Assembly: GCF_037975245.1 (NCBI RefSeq)
Contig: NC_092580.1
Location: 28,979,501 to 29,043,500 of the forward strand
Reading direction: 5' to 3'
Length of the DNA stretch: 64,000 bases
From: Apostichopus japonicus
Lineage: Eukaryota > Echinodermata > Holothuroidea > Aspidochirotida > Stichopodidae
A program made the translations under genes and the position numbers. Within the stretch, counting starts at the first letter, position 1, and the number at the start of each line of letters is the position of its first letter. The notes beneath the pieces are model-generated. The model had not been told where the DNA came from. It saw only the letters and a program-made list of their open reading frames with translations, and made no database searches. Below are positions 1 through 37,679 of the stretch, piece by piece.

Positions 1-2348
1 TTAAAAAATTTACTTAAGGAACATAGCTGGTTATTACTTCTGTCTTGTCAAATCGCTGTGAACAAGATCATTACCTTGTACCTTTGCTAGTTATAAAAAA
101 AGGAGAAGTGTGTTCATATAATTACAGTGTTAGCGAGATGTCTGGTAATAAAGTGCAGAAAGTACCAGAAAAACCAGAAAGTCACGCTTTGTTCAAACTA
201 GAAAAAAATATATAATAGAATCACAAAGAAGAAAGAATAAAGAAGCGGAAAATGTTAAAGAAAAAAAAAAGCGAAGTAAGGAATAAAAAAAAAACTGCTG
301 CGGTTTATTAGGGCGAGTAAATAAAACGGAACAAAAGTCAATATGATCAGATCGATAAATTTGACTATAGTTTAGCCGGGCTATTAACTTGGATTTTAAT
401 GGCCTGGATTTAAGCAGAGAAACGAAAGTTAATAACGTTCTTCTTTCTATTATACACCATAGAACATCTTTTTTCCCCAGGTTTTTTCCTCTTATCATGC
501 TTGGTAATACTGCAGAAGATGAGATGAGGCATTGGTGCATGATGCATGTGAACGTTTATATTGATATGTGTGAAATTATGGTTAAGATTGCACTTAAACT
601 TGCGCGAAAAAGGTTGACGTGGAAAGTGGAATAATAGAGGTGTACGTAATTATTGAAATTGTAGTGCATTACTCGCACTGGTATATATTTCGGTTGAGTA
701 ATTTTATTAGTTAACAATTATTATTATTTTTTTTTAAATCGGTCATCTAGAGGCCAAACGCGATCGGTTTATGCAGACTAATGGGATATGACTAGAACCC
801 CCCACCCCCAAATATAATAATAATAATAATAAGCGTTTTCTCGATTTTCGTTTTGCTCATGCATGTGAGTGGGATGATGACTTCAGTAGAGTTGCTTACA
901 GGAACACAATTTTATTTTTATCCTTTGTTAGACAATGTTTACTACTAATGCCTCTGTTTGTTTTAATCTTTCTATTTGAGTTAGATTTGGTTGTACAATC
1001 CTTTGACCACTCAAATGAAAATTAAGTACTTTAACATTTAATATGTTACATTATTCCTCTCCCCGTCGCACACCCCAAACGAAATTAATCACATGGGGAC
1101 GTCAAACACTTTGCAACTTATGTAAAACTTAACTAGCATTAAAATATACTAGGCTAATAAGCCATGATCAGGAGAGTCAAACGGGTTTTTAACCACAAAG
1201 ACTTTTTTTAGTTGTAACTATGGGGTATCCAATTATATATATATGAATACTACGAGGTTAGGAGCGACCGACTCAAAGTAACAAACCAATATGGGCTGCA
1301 GCTTTAATTAAAATCATTTTATCAGGGAAGACAATAGAAACGACACATATACATAATGAATGACAATTAATATTTAAAGGGGTATTCCATTGTAAAACGT
1401 CACTTTTTTCCACCCTTAAATAATTGGTACCGTATCTTCCGTATAATAAAATAAGTTAATTCAAAAACGTTTTATTACACACGATAAATTGTTGAGTAAA
1501 TTCAGTCATGCTTACAGCTTATAATTGGCCCTGTTGCATGATATTTACATTACTGGGCTATTTTTTCTCGTTTTCTCGAAAAAATATAAATTGAGCAATG
1601 TACTATTGGTGAAGGATTTTGTTCGAATGGAACTGTGCTACGTACTTTGTTAAATCCTTTATTAGTATTTTGAGCTGATTCAGCTAAACTATTGTTAATA
1701 ATCTTGAGAAAAAACACAATAAACCAAAAAAGTAACAAGAAAAGTAAATTATAAAATGGGTTTAATCTAAATGTACCTATTCAGCGAGATAATATAGTTA
1801 TCTGTTCTTTAATTTCTGTAAATCAAAATGACAGAACCGTTATTGACAAACTATCAAATCGGTCATAATTACCCTTGCTTAAGGAATATACATTCTCGCA
1901 TAATAATCGATTTACCTACTCTTAGAGATGGAACTATTAGGAAGAAATATGAACCCTTGAACACTTACCAAAGTATAAGTATCTCCTCAATACCCCTGAA
2001 ATCTATCCAGCCGTATATACGTTCGAGTATTCAACAACCCACGTTTCCAAAAAACTCTCCAAAAATTTTAATTTTAAAGCTCTCGCAAAAAAAGTAGAAA
2101 TTAGTTGCGATTACAGGTATGAGCGACTTAAATATCTCTCGAAGAAGCTACGACATGAGAACTTAATGGCTTTTAACGGTAGATGGCCTGTGATTGGTGG
2201 ACTTGCACTTCTACCGGAAGTGATGACTGCGCATGTCGGTTGAGATCAATTTTCCAACCAACAGCTAAACGTAAGATAAGAATTCTTTTTCCTTTTTTTT
2301 TTTACTTGTTCTTCGTCTTCTTGTTCTAAATGTAGGTACAACCGTGAC
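1..2348. other. Non-coding stretch, nothing recognised
   Basis: AT-rich sequence with short open frames only. None shows a recognisable motif, a codon pattern or flanking splice sites that join to anything. The frame at 1828-2097 (+, 89 codons) is the longest clean one; its composition is Ile/Ser-rich and unremarkable, and I do not call it a gene. Confidence 0.5.
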
Positions 2349-2630
2349 TACAATATCTTCGGTCAATTTACATTGTTTAGCCGAGGGGATTCTATATGGG
2401 TGGTACACAACAATTTTACAAGATCAATTGTAAATTTGGGTTGTGGAGGGGAGAAGAAGAAAAATGAATGGAACTATACGATACGGTACTACAATATCTT
2501 CGGTCAATTTACATTGTTTAGCCGAGGGGATTCTATATGGGTGGTACACAAAAAATTTACAAGATCAATTGTAAATTTGGGTTGTGGAGGGGAGAAGAAG
2601 AAAGTGAATGGAAATATACGTCAAGGCGGT
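2349..2630. repeat. Two-copy tandem duplication, 141-bp unit
   Basis: The sequence beginning TACAATATCTTCGG at 2349 recurs at 2490, and the two copies stay nearly identical through a GGGTTGTGGAGGGGAGAAG segment. The period is 141 bp. Because 141 is divisible by three, an open frame (2373-2699, +) runs through both copies and repeats the peptide FSRGDSIWVVH. I regard that frame as a by-product of the duplication, not a gene. Confidence 0.85.
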
Positions 2631-4571
2631 CAGGAGATCAATGGGTTCAAAATGACGTCATACGTTTCAGAAAATTGTCTTTATGTTTATGGTAATTGAA
2701 CCAAACTTTTTCTATCATGATTCAATTGAGCGTACAGACCTATATACAATGAGTAACTTCATTTTACATGCTCATGTAATGAAGATAACGGATATGGTCA
2801 TTACCACGGGTAGTCTTGGTTGAACTCAATACTAATTTCGGCAAAGAATGTTGATGTCACAAACGTAAAGATATACTTTTTTGTGCATGTTGTAGTATAC
2901 AGACGAATTTGGTGAATGCATGTATATTGTGGTTGAATACTGTGCTGCTGTATTCATAGGCGTATAGCGACAGAGTTCTTTTAGTTAGAGAAGCCGAATG
3001 CTGTTCCAGCGGGGCTGGCAGAAGCTATTTTCTAGAATAATACAAATTTGGGAGGGGGGGGGCTAGGAAAAAAATATTTGTGTGTTTTAGGCTCCACCCC
3101 ATCGCTTTCCTAGTAGCTGTGTTCGTTAAATCATAATCAGATGTAGGGGAGGGAATCCTCCTCCCAAACACAAGTAGCTTTCACCCCACAGTCCCTCTTA
3201 CCTGTTGTAGTATTTTGTTAATGCTGTTATTTAACAATTATTCCCTGCCTTGCGGTCTTGACAAAACAACCAAATCCTGACAACATCGCCTTCAAAAATT
3301 GCAGTTCCTCTCATTTGTAGTACAAACGTTGCTTCTTTTTTATAAGTCACAAAAAAGGGCCGCGTTTAGTCACGAAACTGCAAATATATATACCTACAAA
3401 AGACCCCCCCCCCCCCTCTCTGTCTATGTGTGTGTGTTTCACCATCTTTAGAAAAACCTGCACATTAACATATAATGTGGTACTTGTAGAAATTGTCTTG
3501 CTAATTTTTAATCTGTCAGCTTCGATAATGGTCAACAAGCTGTACCATGGAGGTAGAAGAGCTTCTAACTCCATTACTGTATACGCATAAGAACAATGTC
3601 AAAACACTCACCCAGCACTTTGGAGTTAATTATACGATAGGTTGGTTATAAGACTTGTTAAAAGTAATAAGCAAGCTAGGCATACAAATTACAGCTCCGA
3701 GCCCTGAAGTCTTTGAATTGGACGTTTTACCATTCAGTTCGCTTATAACGAAATAAACATATCCGTATATAGGTTGACTCGCAGAGATGATGCGGCCGTT
3801 GAATAGGCCTAACCGATATAATAAGGGGATGATGGCTATACGACCCTCTTATGCGAGTAAACATTCCCGTCGGCTGACAATATCTCGGGCAATCTGCAGA
3901 AACTGTGCTTGCATCATCTCGAGTCAGACTACTATATTATGAGAAGTATGTTACGTATACTGGCCAAAATGTTGGCTAATGAAAGCACAACGCAGGCGCG
4001 GATTTGGTGGGGGGGGGGGGGTAGTGTCTGGGGAGGGTTGATGGATGTCCACCCGCTTTGGATCCGATCCAGCAGTAAAATAGTAGTACTCATGAATGAG
4101 TATTACAAAAGTCAAATCACAAGTGAAAGTGAAAATTTTCCATCGCATATATACAAAAGATACAAAATGTTCAGTGGAGTTGCATATTCATCCTATACAG
4201 CCTAATATAACGTTTCGTTGCTCATTCTAAATAGCCTATCACAGATTGCATAGGGGAATTTAGCAAGTGAACGACTCCAAGGATGTATCTCGGATTATAT
4301 ATAAAATAATAAAAACATGATTCTAGAATTACAGTATATCTAGACTACTGCATTTGCTGCCAATTCGACGGCGAATCATTTTCAAAAACAGCTCCTTTGT
4401 TTTTAAATGTTTTGAATGACAGGACGCCTACCTAGTGACTGTTCGACATGACGTTGTTTGCTTGAAAGACCAGGGCCTTCACCACCCATTGGATGAATCC
4501 ACGCTTTATGTTGATAGGGCGTTCCATATATGTTAGCACCACGTCGATGTAACGCTCTTCTGATGGAACGC

Positions 4572-4573
<2 letters not shown>

Positions 4574-4623
<50 letters not shown>

Positions 4624-4628
4624 TATAG

Positions 4629-4663
<35 letters not shown>

Positions 4664-4665
4664 AT
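4574..4665. repeat. (TA)n microsatellite
   Basis: Nearly pure TA dinucleotide repeat, interrupted by GATATAGATA and a GTATA step. The open frames across such arrays (YIYIYI peptides) are artefacts. Confidence 0.95.
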
Positions 4666-6764
4666 ATATTATCTACATCAGAGGGGATAATTTAAAGTTT
4701 GCCCGACCCCCCCCCCCCCCTCCATCTTTGAAATCATGTGCACGTCACAGAATTAGAACTAGACTTGGGACAACAATTTGGCTTAGCCGCGTCACGGTAG
4801 TTGTCTACGCGAATATACCTCTGTAGAGGTGTAGAGTTGTATTATTTTAGTATCTTTGTCCAGTTTTCTTCAATGGTTAAAATTAAAAGCTAAACGAGAT
4901 TGATGTTTGCTTTCGATAAGAAACATAAAAAACGATGTAATATAAATACTAAAGACCTCAAAGATCGATTCGAATTATTTCATTCTGAAGAGGTAATTTT
5001 CTTCGGAAAATAAAAGTCGATAGTCATGGTAAAATATGATGATCGGAGGCGTAACGACTTGTAAACTTTTCTAAACACAGTTAACCTATTTTCTTTCCCC
5101 TTCTCTAACTAAAGTATCTTTGTTGAAGACGGATCGATGTTTGGTGGTTTTGATCACGATTGTCAAACAACGAACAGAAATTTAATATTGATTACATGTT
5201 GTACATTTCTAAATGAATGTATCTGTATACAGTCATAAATTTTAATGCCTATCACGCAAATGAAAAAAGCCATCTTCTTTCGATCAATGAAAATTACGTA
5301 TTTGTAGTCAAACAAATTCATCCACAACTTCATAGCTTAATAGTTCCTGGGTTTTTTTGAGATATAAAATATGATATATTTACTTTATTTTGGATGATTG
5401 CCATCATTAATAAACATTAATAAATGCTTTTGGTTTCCTTAAAATGATTAATTCAATATCTTGGAAAATAATTCGACAGTTGGACGGGATGTCATTTTAC
5501 ACTCTAAAAATTGTTGAGCCAAAATTTGACCCAACATTTGGGTACGTATATATAAAAGCAAATTTGGGTAAAGTTTTTTTTGCCCGGCAAAGCAAGAAAG
5601 AAAAAAAGAGACAATTTTGACAAACGTATCAATTTTTAGTAATGTCATTGGTAAATATGCCTTCATGCATGTTTCTTGTTTTGAAGCACAAATTCACCCA
5701 AATTTGGTTGGATACAGATACAACTTCATGTTGTTCTAAAATATTTTAAAAGAATATTTTGTTAATGTAAAATCGTGTACCGTACAATATGTTCATCATA
5801 ACTAAACAGTTATTTTTGATTGCGTCTAATCATATATTCAGTGAACAACAATAAAAATCAAAGACATTTTTCATTTGTTATCCAATGTTCACATATGACT
5901 TCACACATTATTTTGCAAGGTATACTTTAAACTGAAATGACTCAAATTCAGTCTGTCTGTAAACATGTATTTACTTGTTTGTTTGTTTATTTTCCACAAA
6001 CATAGCTTTGTGTTCGGATTTTTTTCGAAGCATAAGTAACTGCATAAACAGTTTCTGCAATGAAATGGAAAACAATACTCGTTTGTTTATTTCTTTCTCT
6101 TGATATTAAGAATAGTGAAGCAAAAATGGTATATGACATTGAGAAAGTGGGGCTTGAACCCTGACTTCTCCTTATGTCACACTTTTAATGTTGATGTATC
6201 ATGGCCCAACATACGAGTCCAAAGTGGTGGCTCCGACCGCTCGTGAAAATCAAAAAGGTCAACTTGTGACATGAAATGGTCAACAAATTGTACATAGTGT
6301 GTATGGTGTTTTCCGAAAAGTCAAATTTTCAATTTAAATTTAGATTATTGGCAAAGAGGATATGGCAAGGTATAAACTTGAATTCGTTCACCGAAGCGAG
6401 AGAATTTGTGGTGAGCATACTGTGCACGAGACTGGAGAGATTGACATGTAAGGTTATATTGTTCATGGATCATGCGTCGTCGAATCGGAACTGAGTGAAT
6501 CAGTAAAGCCATGACTTAATTACAAGGACAGACAAAGGGTTTAGCAATTAAAAAAAAAATATATATGCATAATTAGTAAAATCAAGTTTTGATTGTGAGA
6601 TGTAATGTACAAGATGCAAAATGAAGAATGATCTTTCAGTATTCAATGATTTGCTTCCAAAGTAAACATGAAACTATATAAGCTGCAAAACACTGAGACA
6701 ATGAGGTAGTAATTGCATTTGTATTTTCCTGTTATTCGATACACACACATATACACCCATAAAT

Positions 6765-6817
6765 AATATATATATATATATATATATATAGCTTAAATAT
6801 ATATATATATATATATA

Positions 6818-6862
<45 letters not shown>
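6765..6862. repeat. (TA)n microsatellite
   Basis: Interrupted TA dinucleotide repeat in three blocks separated by GCTTAAA and GATA/GTA steps. Confidence 0.95.
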
Positions 6863-8899
6863 TTCCAACAATGACATTCTTATCTTGCCATGCTAATATC
6901 CTTTAGTGTCAACTCTTATTACGTGCAATGCTTCTTGTATTGTTTTATTTCTCTCTTTTCCAGGCTCTTCTTAAATATTGACAATTGCCTCATATCGACC
7001 TCGTGGCAATCAAGAATGGTAGAAAAACAGTTGAGATGAACAGAAAATCAGTAAAAACAACAACAATTCTAGCGCTTTAATTTCAGTTTATTTGTTGTTT
7101 CCATAAAAACCAATTTGGTGTTAGAATGTGCGATCCCTTTCATCTGTTATGATTTTTCTTTTGTGGTAGGCGACCTACGTCAAAGAACTAAGTAGCAGCT
7201 TTATTCCTTGATAAGGTCAACAGGCATATCGTATTATCTTCGTGTGTGTTTTTATTTCTCAAACAGGAAAGAAGCGCCTTTTATTTTGGATTTAACTAAA
7301 CAATCGGAAGAAAAGGATGGTGACGTCACGCTCTATGATGCAAGGTGAGCGAAAAATCTATAAATAAGGTTTTTTTTTTTGTTTTAAACGTCTGGACGGC
7401 ACCTTAATAATTATTAGTCCGTATCTAGCACTTAGGAATCGAACAGGCGGACCGAAGACTGGAGTGCGTAACCGGCGTAAACGTGCGAAGTCCCCCGGCT
7501 TTTAAGTGAGGCTAAGGCCCCCGGATGAGTGCCGCGGTTCGTTTGACTGTTCCTGACATAGTATGAATTTGGAGATGGCATGTTGCTCTCTAAAAATAAC
7601 AAAACGAGACAAATATAAGAACAAAAATGAAAGAAAAGAAGAAAACAAAAGTATAAGGCGGGAACATCTAACTATAAGAGTAAGAAAACAGTCAGTTTTC
7701 CTTGACGACAGAAATGTTCTGATTTTACATTTTATATTTATTTCGCTTTTCTTCTCGTTTTCGTTTCAGGAATGTTCTCTAAGTTTTCCATCATGAAAGT
7801 TGCTACTGTTTGCAGTTGTCATTACAGATTCCATTTAAATGACGTCATTGAATCATTGTAACTTTAGTGCGTTGAGTTGTGAATCATATACGAACAGATA
7901 AGACGTGATTTTGACAATGAACTACCCAGTGGGCTGCAAATATAGATGTAAAATGACGTGCAAGAGGTACCGTACTTCAAAGTCATTTTGTTCAAATTTT
8001 TGTTCAACAAATGTAACACGGCAGATTTGATAAGACTTGAAAACCCTTCTAAAAATGAGAAATGGGGCAAAGACAAGATATGGATTTCCACCTACCCACC
8101 AACTCACCCCCACCAACTCCCCCTCCCCATAAAAAACCCGTTATTGTGCCTGCGCTTTGCTGGGATGTGTCCTGTCTCGGAAGTGCGTACCACTGTATGT
8201 CACACCACGAAGGAAATAAAGCGCTCTATAAAATATTGCCTGGTATTTAAAAAATTTACACTAAGCTCCGCCACCCCCTTACCCATTCATTACCCCTATT
8301 GATATGCAAATTATACGGCTTGATACGTTGTTTGAATATAGCAGCTATATTGCGGTTGGTTTCAGTGATCTCCAGTTAATAGTTGATACATTTTCTGTAT
8401 AATCATCCAACCAATAGATAGTAATTTTCATTCGGTCTTTTACATGTTACTGAAGCCTTAATTAGTCCAATAATTAATCATTCGTAACCCTCCCAATTAG
8501 TTCTCCTATTTGTTTTAAACGTGTAATATAGCTAGAAGTGACTTTCACTGGTGTTTTCATTCATGCATTTCCATAATGACAAATGTTATTACACGTTCCA
8601 CTATATCTTATTTATGCATGCCCTAAAGTATAATCCGATGTTAGTGTTACCATATTTTGCTTTCCATTTTTAACTTACTTTTACCGGACCTCGGCCTTTT
8701 GGTCATGCTATATTTGGGTGCCTCGTTGGTATCCAGGGATACACGGTACTTTGTAGGCGCCGGACTTTCGAGTTCTGTAAAAGATTGACGTACGAACAAA
8801 TCAACATAAATACGTCCATCCGTTTTGCTCATTGATGAAAATTACATTTAGTACAATATTACAAGACAACCAAAATATTTCTACGTCTCGACACAGAAG

Positions 8900-9600
8900 T
8901 CAAACGTCTATATTGGCGAGCCTCGATATATATATATATATATATATATGACGTCATAAAAAGCTACATTAATGCCCCTCAACTAAGAAACGGTGGACGT
9001 AGGCTCATATGTTGAGCCGTCTCGACAAACGAAAGGCGATACATCTATGTTGACACGTCTCGACGTATGAAACACCACATATCTTAGTGCCATGGGTTGC
9101 TGTTTGACGTTTTAGACACCAGACAGCCAAGTTGGTACGTAACAACATGTCAAAGGTCAGAATTGTACATTGCTGGTTCTCAACATAAAATAGACCCGAC
9201 ATCTATGTCTCTGGTATTCCTCTCAACATGTAAGATACTAGACGGCCGCGTTGATGGGTATGAAACTATAAATACCAGATTTCCATGCGTTTCAACAAAT
9301 TAGGTATAATTTTGGGGCCATGTGACGCCCAAGGGCTAGGTCAGTGGGTAAATTGAGCCACAATGGTACGTACCAAGTACGAGCTTCCTGTCGACTTGTA
9401 TTCGATGCCATGCAGACGGCCACGTTGGTTGTTATATAAATGCCGGATTTCCATACATGTTATTGCGTGTCAACATAAAATATACCATGCACTGACTTGT
9501 GTGCCTACTCGACGCCAGACGGCCACGTTGGTGCGATACAATATATGAAAGGCCCGAATTCTATGTTGTTACGTCACAACATGTGAGACACGAATCTCTG
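8900..9600. repeat. Degenerate tandem repeat array
   Basis: The motif AGACGGCCACGTTGGT, or a close variant, occurs near 9120, 9240, 9413 and 9516, so spacing is irregular (about 120, 173 and 103 bp). A second motif, CAACATAAAATA, recurs near 9182 and 9471, and CAACATGT recurs several times. The pattern is that of an old, eroded tandem array. Open frames in it are not supported as genes. Confidence 0.6.
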
Positions 9601-10220
9601 TTAGTGACACTCAAAACACCTGAAATCGTTGTTGCTATACCACTGACAACGTGTTCAACCATATATGCTTCTGTCTTAAAAAGCTATTGTATATGCCATT
9701 CTAGTATGTTTCCTTTGAGTTTGATATATTACGTAACTAACAAATTAAAATAAAACATGAATATTGATTTGCCCAGCTTGTCAGTTGACCCGTTAGCCCA
9801 CTTACTATTTAACCGAATCCAATATTGCTATACGCAAAGTCGAATATTGCTAAAACAAGTGCTGGTACCGTTTTGTTCAAATCGTTTCTATTTTAGTTAC
9901 CTTATAATAAGGTAGGTTATTATTAAAAATAGATCAAAATCAATGCAATTTACTCTTGATGGAATGCGAACCACCCCTCAGCTTATTGAAATTGAGCAAC
10001 TTACTTTGCGGCGGGAAACATCTCTTAGACATGCTAAAGCTGGGAGCCTTCTGAGCATCGGGTTTATGAGGAAGAGATATCTTGTAATGGTTTGGCCCAG
10101 GAACATCATCTATTTAGGATCAAACAGAAAATTTCAGAGGCCCGTCTATGTCAGCGTGCCCGTTTTAAAGTCTTTGTACTTAATTAAGTAAATTATGAAA
10201 CGTGAAAATACGCTATATTC

Positions 10221-10226
10221 TTTATT
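10221..10226 (-). promoter_or_regulatory. Putative polyadenylation signal AATAAA
   Basis: TTTATT on the plus strand reads AATAAA on the minus strand, about 130 nt downstream of the tentative stop codon at 10354-10356. Such hexamers are common in AT-rich DNA, so this is only a candidate. Confidence 0.3.
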
Positions 10227-10242
10227 CCATGCATGCATATTT

Positions 10243-10312
10243 CTCCCGGCTTGAGCAATTCACCCCCGGGATTGAGTAATTCACCCCGGGATTGAGTTAT
10301 TCACCCCGGGCA
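10243..10312. repeat. Short tandem repeat, about 20-bp unit
   Basis: Three to four imperfect copies of a unit around CACCCCGGGATTGAGTAATT. It lies in the putative 3' untranslated region of the PG-rich repeat gene if the tentative terminal exon at 10354-10439 is right. Confidence 0.8.
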
Positions 10313-10353
10313 CAGGGGCTGTATTTCCCTGATCGGATCATCTCCGAACCTCA

Positions 10354-34679
<24,326 letters not shown>

Positions 34680-35611
34680 GATTGTGTTTCTTAAAAATAA
34701 AATGAAGAGTTAACAAAGCGTATTCATTTTTCTCATTTTCTTGGCGAACTCCTCTGGTGAGAAGAAGAATAATTGTACGTTCAAAGGTTATTATGTTATA
34801 CGCAGGTTACACCCGGACCAGTCTTCGTTGTTCTGTACTATGTGGCAATATTCGGTATTTGTACATGTATTTGCATTAACGTACAGTGTATGTGTTTGTT
34901 TTGCGGGTTTAGTAACCGTATACACGTCATAATACTGCAACATACAAATCAAACTTTCTACGCGCGATGTTGAATTCCACTGCGTATTTAATCCTATTCA
35001 AGGATGTGTATAAATAATTGGGTAACTAATGCGCACAACTGCATATTGCGTAGTCGAACCCAGGGATATTTTACGGCGCCAAAGGCGCTATATACTTGAA
35101 TTCTTACTGAAGGTGAAGCCGTACTGTAATTTTATTACCGTATTTTAGAAATATTATGTTATGCATCACAGATAAGGTACATCGTAACTGCAAACAAATT
35201 CGGATACATTGGAGTGATTCTCCATCTTTTCTTTTCTACATCTATATGTCTTCTTAGAAACACTACAGTTTCCTCTCAGATATCCAAATTAACATGTAAA
35301 TCATGCCTGAGTCCTTGTCACTTTTCGCGCTCCTGTTACAGTTCCTTATGTGTACTACGTGGTGGAAGAGGGGGGGGGGGGGGGAGAGTGACGGCCGCCA
35401 TCATATAAATACAGCAAAGCAGTTTCACGAACTGAACATCCAAGTCAAACGAATACGCCGACGCATATACGCGCAAGTTGGCTTTGTCATGAAGTGCTTA
35501 CGAACGCAAGAACTCATACTGCCCAACACGTATTGGTGTGCAGACGCGCGCGTGTACTGGCTACACGTTTTTGTGTGTGAAAGGTATTTACAGTTATAAG
35601 GCTTCACGTAC
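34680..35611. other. Upstream region of the PG-rich repeat gene, nothing recognised
   Basis: The presumptive promoter and 5' untranslated region lie here. It contains a poly-G tract at 35370-35384. No CpG-rich core promoter or coding exon is evident. Confidence 0.4.
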
Positions 35612-35682
35612 GGAGTGTTAGCTCAGTGGTTAACACCGGTGCCTTTCAATCATAAGGTCCCCGGTTCGAGTCAATCCCAGAT
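35612..35682 (+). pseudogene. tRNA-derived pseudogene or SINE head
   Basis: GTTAGCTCAGTGGTTAACAC is a good A-box/D-arm, and GGTTCGAGTC resembles the B-box. However, the 3' half of the T stem is broken (TCAATCCC instead of a complement to CCCCGG), and the anticodon arm (GCCTT/AAGGT) leaves an eight-base loop. No acceptor pairing closes it. I read it as a decayed tRNA copy. Confidence 0.5.
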
Positions 35683-36177
35683 TAATGTATGTCGTCCAGT
35701 TACAGAGTTGTTGACAATTAACAATTCATATATCATGGACGTTAAATATGAATGTGAGAGAAGGACTTCGGTCAGCTTGCGGCTTTGATAAGCCAATTAG
35801 GCTTCTTCGCGAGTTCCTGCTTGCAGGAGGATCTAATATACATACATTCATACATACACTTTTCAGTATAAGAAGTCACGTATCTAACGCCTTTCGAAAC
35901 TGTTTACAATTCTCTGCTGACATATCCCTGGTTATAGCACAAACGATTATAGTTATAATTATTACCAGCGTGTGCATATTAAAGTAATTACGAAATCAGA
36001 GATCTGTTTTTAACCTGAGAGGGGGAGGTGGAGGAGGGGGGGGGCAGGATTGCTCCCCTCCTCCGCTGTCCAATTATCATCATTTCAGCTGGGTCCGTTG
36101 AATTTAGCGTAACAGTGCAAGGAAACTTCAATTGATCAAATTTTAGTTCCACATGCCATACAGATCTGAAAGTTTAT
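35683..36177. other. Stretch without recognised features
   Basis: AT-rich with a short G tract near 36037-36045. The short frame at 35748-35987 (+) has no recognisable motif. Confidence 0.45.
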
Positions 36178-36538
36178 ATCTTAATTGTAGAATATTAAAT
36201 AAACAGTATAATGGAAAATACACATAAAATAGCCTCTATTCAATAGCAGGCCTTCAAAGCCAAAATATTGACATTTTATCTTTATATTTTGGCTGTTAAG
36301 ACGAAATGTTGACTATTTTCATCTTATAAAGTACAGTTTGCCATAATTTTTTCTCTTGCCTTTTTTAACTTACGTGGAAACGTTTTTCGACTTATTATCT
36401 CAAATTTACTATTTGTTAAGTTGTCTAGGTTAAACTGTTTATGCCAGGGCTTCGACATATTAGTTTGACCTTTCTTGACTTTGCATCTCGACATCTCGAC
36501 CTTTATGTTCAATATTTCGACTTAACATACATATCGAA

Positions 36539-36620
36539 GCTGCAATGGCCGAGTGGTTAAGGCGTTGGACTCGAAATCCAATGGGATCTTCCCGCGCAGG
36601 TTCGAATCCTGCTTGCAGCG
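36539..36620 (+). tRNA. trnS-CGA: tRNA-Ser (anticodon CGA)
   Basis: 82 nt, class II tRNA. The acceptor stem GCTGCAA/TTGCAGC is fully paired, with discriminator G. The A-box is TGGCCGAGTGG. The anticodon stem TTGGA/TCCAA encloses the loop CTCGAAA, giving anticodon CGA (codon UCG). The long variable arm typical of Ser and Leu tRNAs is present, and the T arm is GCAGG-TTCGAAT-CCTGC. No intron. The LINE 3' end lies immediately downstream. Confidence 0.95.
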
Positions 36621-36726
36621 AAAAAGTTTTTTTTATCCTTGACGAGCGGTCTAAAAGATTCATTTTGAAGCTAGCCCAAACAAAAACCTCTCTTTATTAC
36701 ATAAATATCTATTAAAATTGGAACCC
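36621..36726 (-). pseudogene. 3'-end fragment of a Tx1/L1-like LINE
   Basis: The reverse strand carries the LINE C-terminus (reading ERFLFGLAS before its stop in the other copy), a short 3' tail and an A-run, ending against the tRNA-Ser 3' end. It is the mirror of 39293-39399. Beyond about 36726 similarity to the right-hand copy stops. Confidence 0.7.
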
Positions 36727-37679
36727 TTTTGTCATACGTTCAGTATTTTTGGTAAGCCATTTTCTTTAATTTAGTTAATGTATGTTTCGAATGGACAAGA
36801 AGCTGTAGGAACATCATTTAAGGTATTTTTCACATTGTCTTCAACACAAGTTGTAATCCAAGGGGTGGGGAATCAAAACTTGAATTATCACCATTATTAT
36901 TATAAGTCTAGATGGACTAGTTCTTGATAAGACTTTCCCCTTGCTATTTCTGAAACAAGCCATCCCCTCGCCCCCCCCCCCTGCTACAAAAAAAAAAAAC
37001 CCACATAAATATAGACAGTCGGGCCTCAAAAGCAGGGTAACAATATTGCCGAATTGACCGTTCCTTGAACATGTTTTAGAATAGTAGCAGGTCAGCAGTT
37101 CTTTTTTGTTGACGATCTTTCTAAGGCCGATCTTCAAGAAAAGAAAAAGGGGCAACAAAAGCTAAAAAACTGTACGAGAATGGTACTAGTAAACTAAGAT
37201 TTATTGGCTGTAGATGGCGTGATTCGACCGCAAAGCCCTACGAGTTTTAACTTTTACGGAATTATGTACACTCCTCTTTGGCTGCTGAAAAAGGATATTT
37301 CATTTTCTTAAAAAAAAGTAAACTTTTGTAAAATTGGAGCCATAATGTCCTTCTCGATGTTGATAAATGTCTAGCACACTTACCACGTTCTCCAGGAGAC
37401 TCCCAATAGATTAACGTCCCGGCAAGATGGTTTATCTTTTCATTGGTCATGCACCACTCTCTTTCAAAATTTTATTGTTTGGACAGAGGGGACACCTCCG
37501 ACGGATTTGACTTTACTTTCTTTTGCTCTTTTTTTGAAATCCATCCTATTTCATATTCACGTTTCACGACGATGGGTCACAGTTAGCAACTACCAGTATA
37601 CCCTCTTCCATATAATTTCAATGCAAGTGGGGCTTACTACAAATTGCTACACACAAAAACTTGGCCTTATGTTGGTCAA
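36727..37679. other. Spacer between the inverted arms, nothing recognised
   Basis: AT-rich with a C tract and A tract near 36970-37000. No gene is supported. It may include unrecognised, decayed 5' LINE sequence. Confidence 0.4.

Larger units (their letters stand above)
2631..8879. other. Non-coding stretch with simple repeats
   Basis: No gene recognised. It contains poly-G/C tracts (about 3052-3061, 3404-3416, 4010-4021, 4708-4720) and (TA)n arrays at about 4574-4665 and 6765-6862. A short GC-richer block lies near 7440-7560. Minus-strand T-arm-like sequence near 6145-6165 has no matching tRNA fold. Confidence 0.45.
36178..36726. repeat. Left arm of a 550-bp inverted duplication
   Basis: This arm reads, reverse-complemented, as 39293-39845. 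It comprises about 360 bp of tRNA 5' flank, tRNA-Ser(CGA), then about 106 bp of LINE 3' end on the minus strand. Similarity is high but with scattered substitutions and small indels, so the duplication is not recent. Confidence 0.85.

Noticed and set aside
6140-6170. Minus-strand AGGGTTCAAGCCCCAC, like a tRNA T arm
   Set aside because: No A-box, anticodon arm or acceptor stem can be paired upstream, so it is not called as a tRNA.
9943-10191. Plus-strand 82-codon frame starting MQFTLDGMRTTPQ
   Set aside because: Reasonable composition but no motif, no flanking exon that joins it and no repeat or homology signal; not enough to call a gene.
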